This document shows, piece by piece, positions 21,329-30,502 of a stretch of DNA of 64,000 bases (positions within the stretch are counted from its first letter, which is position 1; each line of letters begins with the position of its first letter). The stretch spans positions 1,163,501-1,227,500 of the forward strand of contig JAKTNV010000062.1 in assembly GCA_022747635.1 (NCBI GenBank), read 5' to 3'. The stretch is from Hetaerina americana. Its lineage: Eukaryota; Arthropoda; Insecta; Odonata; Calopterygidae. The notes beneath the pieces are model-generated. The model searched no databases and was not told where the DNA came from. It saw nothing but the letters and a program-made list of their open reading frames with translations. The translations under genes were made by a program, and so were the position numbers.

Positions 21329-21539
21329 CACGTATATGCCAAATCATCCTCTTTTTAATTAAATTAGCCATGTAAGCCTCTACATAGAGTCATGACTTAC
21401 AATCTTCCAATTGACTATCCAAAAGTTTCCAAAACTAGCCATTATTATTGGTTAGTCCGCCGTTGAAGGTAGATTTCTAGTAATCACAAACTAAACACGC
21501 GAATACTTCTTAACTTCGCATCACCAGACACAAACTTAC

Positions 21540-22245
21540 ATTCCTTACTACATCAAGTCCCTCTTCGTCTCTGAGTACTTCCTTCCTCCCTTCATCCCAT
21601 CCAACATCCCTATCCTATTCTTTCCCTTTCCTCGTTTGCCTAACATTCTCCCCTCAATTACAGTCTTCAACATCCCACTGCCGGCCAACACCCCCTTCAT
21701 CCACTTTTCCTGCCCCCATAGGATTTCTCTTAACAAACCCCTCTCTTCGCCCACCATACCAAGTACTTCCTCGTTTGTTTTCTCCTCTGTCTATTTCACC
21801 TTCTCCATTCTTCTCCACACCCACATTTCAAAAGCCTCCAATCCATGTCTATCCTCCTGCTTCAATGACCACGTTTCCGCACCGTACATAGCTAAGCTCC
21901 ATATTAAAGTTTTTACGAGTCTTTTCTTAACATCCTTACTCAATGTCCCCGTCGTCAACTCCCTCCTCCTTGTGAAAGCCTCTTTGTGAAAGCCTCTTTG
22001 CCTAGCCAATTCTTCTTCTCATATTTCCAATTCTTTGATAATCTTGGTCCAAAACACTTCCGAGACACGTAAACTGTCCTACCTGCTCTAGTTTTTGCCC
22101 TCCTATTTTTATATTTAGTCTGGTCTACCTCCTCTTCTTCCTAACCTTCATCATCTCTTGTTTATTTCTCGATGTACATCGACTCTTTCTCTTCCCACAT
22201 CCATTGTAATGATTTCAAATCCGCTCAGCAATGACTGCGGCCAAT
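21540..22245 (-). pseudogene. RTE1 C-terminal fragment
   Basis: Minus-strand frames give KEAFTRRRELTTGTLSKDVKKR, IWSLAMYGAETWSLKQEDRH, FEMWVWRRMEKVK, then after a frame change MVGEERGLLREILW, KWMKGVLAGSGML, IEGRMLGKRGKGKNRIGMLD and the terminal KRDLM. Upstream sequence to about 22.24 kb is a much degraded continuation. This is one of the longer C-terminal copies and helps define the family consensus. Confidence 0.8.
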
Positions 22246-22689
22246 AGACGGACTGGCTGCCTATAGCAGCGTGATCACTCCAAACCTAACTGATCATCCT
22301 GCATCAATATGCATTGCGAAAAAACCCGAGTAGCAGAAATCAAACACTGTCCCAACCTTAGAGCTACAGACTGCGTCCTATGGTTCGCGTGGTGCTTCGG
22401 TGGATCGACCTTAAAATATTGAGGTTAGCCGGGAAATAAACGAGTTTAGTCGGCGAATAAGCATTCGTAGATTATAAGCGGAGACACTCAGTGGGGGTCC
22501 ATCCTTGAAAGAGGCGTGCCGGTCTCATGCCGAGGACTTAATTGATCGGTGCCACATTTAATCCGGCTATTATGCATGTGTATACATAGGTATATGTGTA
22601 TATATATGTAGGTTACTCGTCTTTTAATGGAACTGAATTCAGGAGTTTTAGAACGTGGAATGGAGTATACGAGGTTTATGCATTAAAAT
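22246..22689. other. Unassigned sequence
   Basis: Nothing recognisable beyond a short TA-rich patch near 22590-22605. Confidence 0.4.
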
Positions 22690-23262
22690 TAATTCTTCCT
22701 GACGTGCGTAGTGTGAATTACTGAATTCGGACCGTGTCTGTTAAGGCTATGTATGATCATCACATATCGTATATTGGCATTGTTACCAGATGACAGTGCA
22801 CACACCATTATATCACTGAAAATTTGGCGATACGAATAAGATCTGCGCTAAACTCATCCTCCCGAAGGTCTTTGGACGGACGACAAAAAGAGCAGAGTCG
22901 AGTGGGCCTGCTGGCGAAGACCATCTCTGCAACGACATAGCGACGATTCCCCAACCTCCTAAAAGTCCCCCCAATTTGGCACCAGCAGACTATTTCCTAT
23001 TCCCTATAAAGGTCAAATCCTCCCTCCCTCAAAGGACACCACAATGGTTTGAGCCGTCCGTCAAAGGAGCGTACACGCGTATCCTCAAGGAACTTCCGGA
23101 ATTCACTTAGCCTCTGAGTTGAGGAAAAGTCCTTAAGTGCAAGACTGTGTCAACGCTCAATGGATGTACTCTGAAGAATTTGGAGGTACTGTAGCAATTT
23201 CTGATAAATTCATTTTTTTCCGAAACATTTCTGGATACTTTTTATACAAACGCAGTGTATAG
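22690..23262 (+). mobile_element. MarN non-autonomous mariner, copy b
   Basis: Shares with the other MarN copies the left-end block CTGACGTGCGTAGTGTG, GACAGTGCACACACC, AGCAGAGTCGAGTG and GGCACCAGCAGACTATTTCC, the CTCCCTCCCTCAAAGGACAC run and the end GGATACTTTTTATACAAACG. The transposase remnant covers only the third catalytic block region with frameshifts. Confidence 0.7.
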
Positions 23263-24954
23263 GTAAAATAACTCGCATCAAGACGGAAACTGGACCAATT
23301 TCATAATTATATCGATATTTATGATACATTTCATTCGATATACCATGTTTCGACAAAAAATATTGTTATCCGTTGATTTAGTTTCGAAGAGATCGCATTG
23401 AATTATATTTAAAGGATTTTGATCAATGCCTTTTCAGTGCATTGTGTTGTATTTATTCTTCAATTGTGTGTTATATTTTATGTACATACCAGAAAGTAGT
23501 CGATAAAAATTTTAAAAGTTGAAAAGGAAATATCGACATTTTGACTAACGATACATTTAAAACCTACCATTCTATTCAGTACGCATGCACCGTAGGTAAG
23601 TAAGAAGCGCTAATTATCCCTGAAATGTTGTCCAATTGATGGAAATTAATGTTTAAAGATTTATTTCGAATGAAATGGAAATGAAACATCATAGAATGAA
23701 TGCATATGCTATTTCTCCTTCGTGAACGTCGTTTTTCTTTTTCCGCCATTAATCGGGGTGGGATTATTTTTTGTATTACATTTAATAATTAAAACTTTAA
23801 AGGTAAACGAGAAAATAAATCTCTTATTTTTTATCTTATTATTCTTATTTATTTATCTCCCTGACTGGTGCAAGAGCGATACAAAAAAACACGACTGGAC
23901 TCCTGGAATGCCCCAGCCGAGCCGTTTCCATATCAACGCGATTGGGAAGAACTCCCGCAGAGATAAACAGCCACAGTATTTTGAATGAGGAGTTTGCAGA
24001 GATTAAAACGCATTTTTCCGGTGTAAATAGTGATGAATATTCTCGATGCACTGCCACCCACCGGCACGCCCCAACTTGAGCATTAGCGAACGTGAGTAGA
24101 ACGGAAGAGATTCGACACGCGTCCTCGATCTCAGCGGCGACAACAAACGCGGCAATCACAGAGCAGGAGACAACTCGTTGTATTTAGTAGTCAAGAGTGC
24201 ATGATCACGGGAAAAAAATGTCGCAACCAATACGTCTATGACGTAGCCATCGTAATTCTGGTGCAGCGAAGCACGAAATGACGATCGCAACAATGAATGA
24301 AGGATCGGATACGATAGAAAAACAAATGATTGATTTCCAAAACTTAATTCTAAACATATAAAGGGTTATTTGAGTAAACATTAGGCGCATCTAATTACTA
24401 ATCCCGATTTCTAACGTCTTCCACTGGCCAAAAATATTTATTAAATATATTTTAAACTAATTAAATCAAGTATTCCGTCGGTCTGATGAATCTTTAGAAA
24501 TTGAAACTTGTGAAAACTCTTAAATACATTATTTTCATTAATTCGAAGCACCTGTCGCAACCAGTGATGGACCTGAATAATTGATAAATACGGATATTCA
24601 GTGATATGCAGTGAGATCATCTCCATAGATTAGATTATCATAGTTTTTCTAAAATGCCTTATGAAATTCTTTAAAAAAACCAAGCAACACGAAGGAAGGA
24701 GGGAACACAAGCAAGGAAGCGTTCAACTGTGAGACATTGATCATTTGAAAAGGTTTTAAAGTATTTTCTCTGTCTGTGCCCTTGGTTGGATTCTGAATAT
24801 AAAACGAAGACGGATGTAAAACGAAGCAGGGGAGTGATTATGGAGATGAGAAGAAATGGCAACAATGGAGGGCCCTAGAAAGAGAAGATGAAACCAGCTG
24901 CACTGGGCACAAACTTGAATTGGTCACCAAGAGACCAGGGAAACGATGAAAAGG
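23263..24954. other. Unassigned AT-rich sequence
   Basis: No recognisable gene or element; the open frame at 23722-23988 is hydrophobic at its start but resembles nothing I know. Confidence 0.4.
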
Positions 24955-25012
24955 ATAAAACAACAAGGCGGGGAGAGAGAGGGAGAGAGAGAGAGAGAGA
25001 AAGGACAAGGGA
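24955..25012. repeat. (GA)n purine-rich simple repeat
   Basis: An impure GA repeat on the + strand, giving spurious Arg/Glu-rich open frames. Confidence 0.8.
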
Positions 25013-25929
25013 GAACGCAAAGAGGTCGAAGGATTATGAACAATCAACGCTTAAGACGGAAAGGCCAGGAGCGAGTGAGAATAGGGACTGGAAAGGAAGG
25101 CCAGCAGAGCTCAGGTCGAAGGTCTGAGTTGAGGTGATGGGAGTGGAATCAGTCGATCGCCTACGCCCTGAACATTCCCCCAAAGGAGGGATGCTTTCAT
25201 GTCCAGGGGCAATTTATGTTCTCGAGACGAGTCTAAATCGCAAAGGCGTCACTCACGTGCGAGCAAGTAAGTCTCCTTCGAGTTTCCTATTCGATAAATC
25301 ATTATGGTCCATCAATCTCGCGAATTACTTCGCAATAGTTATTTTATATGGTTTACGTATTCACTGTCAATTCTAAGGGATGCTCGAACAATACTCGGCG
25401 GGACCATCGCTCACCCGTGAGAGTTTGTCTCGCCAGAATACGTAGAGTGAGTCAAAAACACCAAAGGTATTTTTTTGCGGAAATTATAACGTTTGAGAAC
25501 AAAATTTTAATTTTCCATGGGATGAATTTCATTTTTATGAATTTTCAGGGTGGGACAATTTAACTATGAAAAATTATACAGAGGAATTAGTAATATAGAA
25601 TTGATATGTCGGTAAATTCTGGAGAAAATGAGTCTAACATTGTAACATATTATACTTTTAAATGTACACACACATACATACATACATATGGTACAAATGT
25701 ATGTATGCATGTTTCAGTAAACATAAACCGATAAAATCCAAATTTATCGTTCAAAATACCAATAAATAAGGGAGAAAAAAACCTAAATCATTCATCTCCG
25801 TTCAATAAGAATATTATGATTATGGACGCATCGGTATATTTTAATAATATCAGCATACATGTTTTACACACAATTTAAAATTTTTACAGAAATACCAATT
25901 TTGAAATGAAATGAAATAATTGACTTTGT
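25013..25929. other. Unassigned sequence
   Basis: No gene seen. A short CATA repeat with ACATACATACATACATATGG at about 25670-25690. Confidence 0.4.
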
Positions 25930-25954
25930 AATTCCACACACTTTATTTAAAAAA

Positions 25955-25996
25955 CGAGACCCAGGTTTCGACGTTGAACGTCATCATCAGGTGGCC
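25955..25996 (-). ncRNA. Hammerhead-like motif at Penelope 3' end
   Basis: Minus strand: CTGATGA core, one extra T, stem II GACG/CGTC closed by TTCAA, then GAAAC. A possible short stem III (ACC/GGT) ends in TC, the usual cleavage dinucleotide. Stem I does not pair convincingly. Penelope-like elements are known to carry hammerhead motifs; this one looks degenerate. Confidence 0.45.
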
Positions 25997-26141
25997 CTCA
26001 TAGAAGCACGCTGGCTATATATACATTCCGATCAAAGGAGGGGGGGGGGTTGGTCAGAGAGGGAGGTTGGAGGGGTAAAAAGGTTACAATGTAGCTGGGA
26101 AGAAAAGAGAATTGCATTTTTGATTTGGAAGAGTGGTAGGT

Positions 26142-26432
26142 CTAGGAGTGGGGAGTGGGAGGGATACAGAAGTTGGCAAGTTCATCTTTCCAACGGACAC
26201 ATTTCAAAATTTCTAACTGCTCCAAAGCATCGAGCCTTTGACCTTTTTCTTCAAAATGAATAATTATTGTCATAAAGTCACTTTTGTGGTCACTTTCAAT
26301 GAGGTGCTTTGCAAAGAGGGATGTTATGTTCTTATTTTTTACACGTGTTTGGTGTTCTTTAATCTTTTCTTTAAATTTCCGTCCTGTTTGCCCAATATAC
26401 TTTGTGCTACAATCTGAGCACTTTAACTCCAC
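26142..26432 (-). pseudogene. GIY-YIG endonuclease of Penelope-like element
   Basis: The frame reads ELKCSDCSTKYIGQTGRKFKEKIKEHQ. The Cys pair and YIGQTGR belong to the N-terminal half of a GIY-YIG nuclease of the kind fused to Penelope reverse transcriptase (consensus GVYKLKCSDC...YIGQTGR). Histidines and acidic residues follow (AKHLIESDHK, LDALEQLEI). It is one frame off from the RT frame, with the first Tyr of the motif lost at the frameshift near 26430. In active elements the enzyme nicks the target DNA for priming. Non-functional here. Confidence 0.85.
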
Positions 26433-27123
26433 TCCTCTCGTTTTTGGGGACTTTGTCTTTAGTGTGAGAGATCAGGTTCTTAAGGCATGAACCACTGTAA
26501 AAGGCACATTTAATTTTTTCTTTAGGAAAATTTTTAATCACTTTTTGAGAAATAGTCCCAAGATATAGTATTCTCCGCCATTTGGCAGGGGGTTCTTTTA
26601 CATGTTCGGGGTTGTAAATGTGGCTTAAGGCTATTTTTGTAAGTTTATTCCGGAAAATTTTTTTTATCAGATCTTCTGAATAACCATTGTTTACTGCTAA
26701 CGTTTTAATTACATTAAGTTCCTTATTTACATTGAATTTTGACATAGGGATAGCGGTTAAACGGTGGATCATTGCATGAAATGCCGAAAGCTTTTGGGTG
26801 AAGCAATGCCTTGAAGAGGAATAAATTAATTGGTCTGTATACATTTCTTTCCTAAAAATGGAACACTGTAACCCGTCTTTGTCTTTAGAAATGGATAGGT
26901 TGAGGAAATTCAGGGAACCTTTTCCCCCTTTTTCACACGTGAATTGTACATTAGAATTGATAGAATTTATATGTGCTAGAAACTGATCTAGTTGCCTATC
27001 AGAACCTGTCCACACACAGAAGACATCGTCTACATATCTTAGCCAACAAAATACATTATTATTGAGAGGGTGAGCTGAGGAGAGCAATTTTAATGGTACA
27101 TATTCACATGGTACAAATGGCAC
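26407..27123 (-). pseudogene. Penelope-like reverse transcriptase, C-terminal part
   Basis: A 238-codon open frame. WLRYVDDVFCVWTG near residue 30 is the Penelope RT catalytic motif (YVDD). It is followed by VQFTCEKGGKGSLNFLNLSISKD, YTDQLIYSSSRHCFTQKLSAFHAMIHR and PKNERSG, all standard for this class (consensus FTxExE...LPFLDxxI and HxxxxKxxxxxxLxxRA). The fingers and first half of the palm are missing from this strand; the preceding palm segment lies inverted at 27142-27255. The frame is open to the frameshift before the endonuclease, so decay is modest. Confidence 0.9.
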
Positions 27124-27141
27124 ATTTTTAATGGTACATAT

Positions 27142-27255
27142 TTCCAGCGACCCAATGGTTTAGCCATGGGCTCGCCGCCATTGTCCCCACTCCTGGCCGA
27201 TACTATTTATAAGGACAACTTTGAAAAGGTTTTGAAGAAAATTTCATTGTCTTAA
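27142..27255 (+). pseudogene. Inverted palm segment of the same Penelope RT
   Basis: On the + strand the frame reads FQRPNGLAMGSPPLSPLLAD, then TIYKDNFEKVLKKI before a stop. This is the Penelope RT block (DGLAMGSPLSPLLADIYMxxFE) that normally comes just before the YVDD region. It is in the opposite orientation to the rest of the element, next to a 17-bp direct repeat (27088-27104 and 27126-27142, TTTTAATGGTACATATT). The sense is the one twin priming would give. Confidence 0.85.
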
Positions 27256-27924
27256 CTTCAGTTTGGGCGTAATAATTATAGACATTGTTACAGATACACA
27301 ATTAATATGAAAATAAGGAGAATTGGAAAGGTACGGGATACAGCCTTTCTTCTTCCTCCAAGTCCGCCTCCAACAAAACGACAAACTACTTCAATGCTAA
27401 TGATGCCAACTAGGAAATATATTCCCGGGAGGGTGCGAAAACCCGGCGATGGAAAGTTTATGAAATCAATACGAACTCACTACGTGCGCCGTGTTTGAGT
27501 CCGAGTGAGCAAGGACTTTCTGAGAAAGCAAAGGCGGCTCAGGGAAAGTGATTCCATTCCTTAAATAACCAGTTTATTGCGTGAACTTCACAAGCCAGAG
27601 AGCTTTGTGAAAATCCAACGATGCCCCCAAATATCAAGCCGACCTTCGGGAGCTGAAGGATACGGCTTTTCAAGCTTCAGCATCGTTTCATAGTGTCATG
27701 ACGAACCTGAAGAAAGCCGGGCACTCGAAGGAGTTAAACCAAAGGGAATCTACACAATAATGTGACAAAATGGAGAAATGCGAAGCATTATATTTACCTG
27801 TGATGAACACATGCACTTACAGAGTACATCAGATGTGCATTCCTGAATTCAGTTCGAAAAAAAGAACGCAGGAAGCGGGGAATGTTTCGCGTTCAATAGG
27901 TGGTTCATTACCAAGATTAAGAAT
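27256..27924. other. Unassigned sequence
   Basis: A short open stretch on the + strand around 27632-27757 (YQADLRELKDTAFQASASFH) looks protein-like but I do not recognise it. Confidence 0.35.
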
Positions 27925-28314
27925 TTGGCGAGAACGTTGTCCTTGACACGGTTGCCTTAGAGGAACACCCTCCAGAAGGGCGGCGACTGCTCAAATTCAT
28001 AATCGGCAGACGTGGGACAGCGTCTTCGTCCACGGCGGACGACGAGGCTAAGGCGTGGGCGTCGGTTGCGGAAGGAGCAATTTCCACTCCCTCATCTTCC
28101 AGAGCCTAAGGTAGAGGAAAAAACGGTGGAAATAAGCAAGCAAGCATCATCTTGGTCAACTGCCTTCGCATTGGGAATGCATAGCGGAGGTCGAAGTAAT
28201 TATACGCGAAATACGGTGAATCATGACTCCAACGCATGCCTGCCTATCCCAGAAGTTGAGAAATCCGGAAAGGAACACTCGAAAATTTGGAGCCGGAATC
28301 TTGACGAAAAATAG
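27925..28314. other. Unassigned sequence with possible coding remnant
   Basis: One + frame reads GENVVLDTVALEEHPPEGRR and on to ADDEAKAWASVAEGA before a stop near 28110; another frame is open from about 28012 to 28314. The composition is protein-like and more GC-rich than the surroundings, but no domain is recognised. It could be a degraded exon or transposon ORF. Confidence 0.25.
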
Positions 28315-28401
28315 GATTGGTTAATCGCCATGAATAAACGCAACATTAAACAAAATACACACAAATAAAAAGCACACAAAACACACACACAAATATTATT
28401 A

Positions 28402-28475
28402 TCATTATTAGGTAATCTACCGGTTATGGTCGGTTTTTGGATGGACATAATTACCAATTAAATAATTTGTGACCA
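28402..28475 (-). repeat. RTE1 3' tail
   Basis: On the minus strand GGTCACAAATTATTTAATTG, TCCATCCAAAAACCGACC and CCGGTAGATTACCTAATAAT match the RTE1 terminus at 57.14-57.22 kb almost base for base. None of the coding region is present. Confidence 0.8.
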
Positions 28476-28497
28476 GAAACGCTCATCCACGGAGCCT

Positions 28498-28722
<225 letters not shown>

Positions 28723-28729
28723 GGAAGCG

Positions 28730-29140
28730 AACCGAACTAAACTGGTGCATGGGAAGGGAGCTATCGCTGGGTTACGATACGAGGAGTCTCAAAATACGTA
28801 TTGGAAGCGCTCGGGGGGGAAGGCTAACTCAGTCCCTTCTTATCACTCTCGAGTGGTGTTCCGATACGCCCCCAAGGTTGTCTCGTGCTTGAAAACCTGG
28901 GAAGAGGGAACCCCTCATTGCACTCTCAGGGGATCGGCACGGGTCCACTTATTAGGGCATAGAGTGTAGGATAGGGAGGAACCGGCTTAGGCCGGCTGTG
29001 CCCGTACCGCTTGTCGGACGGATCGGCCGGATTTGCTACGTTCCTCAATTGAGCCATCGCGGGATATTCCCTCCCCTTAAATAGGCGACGGAGACTCCTC
29101 CAAATCCAAATTCAGTTACGTAGATTCTAAAATCGATAAA
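28730..29140 (+). promoter_or_regulatory. Probable 5' UTR / internal promoter region of the Jockey-like element
   Basis: Non-coding and GC-richer than the flanks, upstream of the ORF1 ATG. Jockey-clade elements carry internal RNA polymerase II promoters in this position; no specific element is recognised here. ATG at 29141 is the first start in the ORF1 frame. Confidence 0.4.
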
Positions 29141-30502
29141 ATGTTGCGATCGCCATCTAAACCAACAAGGCTTGAAGAAGTAGAGGCTAGAAACAAAATA
29201 CCCCTCCCGCCCCAAATCCAAACAATTCTATTTCAAAGGGATAGTGATAAGGGAAAAAATCAAAGTGACGCTAGCGTTAGAAGTACAAACCCTGATGGGT
29301 ACTGCCGTGATATGGAGGAACAAAAGATTACTGACGACACTGTTGATGAACATTTGTTCGAAACAGTAGAACAAACTAAAAAGAAAAGACGAAGGGAAGA
29401 AAACCCCAAACAAGGGTCTTTTAATATAGGGACTAGAAATAAATACGCGCCATTGATAAATCTAGCAGAGGAGGAAAAAGCGGAGAAAAGTAAATTTAAT
29501 ACTAATGAAAACCAGACAAATCCAAGAAGTAAATGGCCACCTGCGATCATTGTGTACAAAATTCTAAACATAACAGAATTTATCAAAAAGCTTAGAGAAC
29601 TGGCAAAGGACAAAACCTTCATAATCAAAAAGACAATAGACGGAAATAGAATACAGCTTAAAACCAAGGATGACTACGAAAAAGTTTTAAACTTTCTCGA
29701 AACAAAGCGAGCACAATTCACGACATGGGCCGCAAAAGGGGAAGGCGTCGTAAGATACGTAATTCATGGCCTTGACCGCGGTATAGATGTCGAGTACATA
29801 AAAGAAGAATTGAATGGGGCAAAAATCCCGTGCCTGAGCGTAAAGCCGATTAGCGAGAGAAACGCAGACACCTACGTAGCGACTGTAAATAGAGGAGATA
29901 ACTTTGATATTAAAAAACTCGAAGAAATAAAATACCTGTGCGCACATTCAGTGACCATATCAGCATTTAAATATAGCAAGCCCCAGAGATGCTACAAATG
30001 CAATCGCTACGGACACGGCTCAAGGTACTGTCAGGCCACCCCTCGATGCTATATATGCGCTGGAGATCATGAGGGCATGAATTGCCCCCGATCAAGTCCT
30101 GTGTCGTGCTGCAACTGTGGCGGAGACCATGAAGCTTACACTCGCACATGCCCTGATTATATTAGAGCGGCAAAAAAGTACGAACAAAAGAAAACGCCCG
30201 CAGAGACGGAGAAAAGGGGAGCAAATAGAACCTTCAAACCTGCACCGGCCATCAACCCATGGCAAAGAAAGGCACAAGAACGAGGGAAATCTACGGAAGA
30301 AGGAAAGGACTTGACAGGTACTATTAGGACCGAGAGCCAGGAAACCGAAAAAACATACGGACATATCCCCGATATATCCGACCTTATAAAAACCATGTCC
30401 GAATTCGGGAAAATGATGCAACTACAAATGCAAATGTTACAGGAAATGATGACCAAAATAAGCGGCATAATACTTACAAGCGCCAACTATCATGGAAAAT
30501 AG
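29141..30502 (+). CDS. ORF1, gag-like nucleic-acid-binding protein
   Basis: A 453-aa protein expected to bind the element's RNA and accompany it to the nucleus. The first ~130 residues are charged and disordered-looking, with a basic KKKRRREE patch that could be a nuclear localisation signal. A central region (WPPAIIVYKILNITEFIKKL to SAFKYSKPQRC) fits the domain that precedes zinc knuckles in Jockey gag proteins. Three CCHC knuckles follow: CYKCNRYGHGSRYC, CYICAGDHEGMNC and CCNCGGDHEAYTRTC. The C-terminus ends in a Met/Gln-rich helix (MMQLQMQMLQEMM) that could be a coiled coil. The last 11 bases overlap ORF2. Confidence 0.92.
   Translation: MLRSPSKPTRLEEVEARNKIPLPPQIQTILFQRDSDKGKNQSDASVRSTNPDGYCRDMEEQKITDDTVDEHLFETVEQTKKKRRREENPKQGSFNIGTRNKYAPLINLAEEEKAEKSKFNTNENQTNPRSKWPPAIIVYKILNITEFIKKLRELAKDKTFIIKKTIDGNRIQLKTKDDYEKVLNFLETKRAQFTTWAAKGEGVVRYVIHGLDRGIDVEYIKEELNGAKIPCLSVKPISERNADTYVATVNRGDNFDIKKLEEIKYLCAHSVTISAFKYSKPQRCYKCNRYGHGSRYCQATPRCYICAGDHEGMNCPRSSPVSCCNCGGDHEAYTRTCPDYIRAAKKYEQKKTPAETEKRGANRTFKPAPAINPWQRKAQERGKSTEEGKDLTGTIRTESQETEKTYGHIPDISDLIKTMSEFGKMMQLQMQMLQEMMTKISGIILTSANYHGK

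Larger units (their letters stand above)
25930..27141 (-). mobile_element. Penelope-like retroelement, 5'-truncated
   Basis: Minus-strand order: Penelope-type reverse transcriptase from the YVDD motif to its C-terminus, a frameshift, a GIY-YIG endonuclease, a 3' untranslated part, and a terminal hammerhead-like motif at about 25955-25996. The RT/GIY-YIG pairing is diagnostic of Penelope-like elements. Upstream of the RT palm the sense sequence ends and continues in inverted orientation on the + strand. Confidence 0.9.

Noticed and set aside
24888..25137. Arg/Glu-rich frames
   Set aside because: Produced by the (GA)n repeat.
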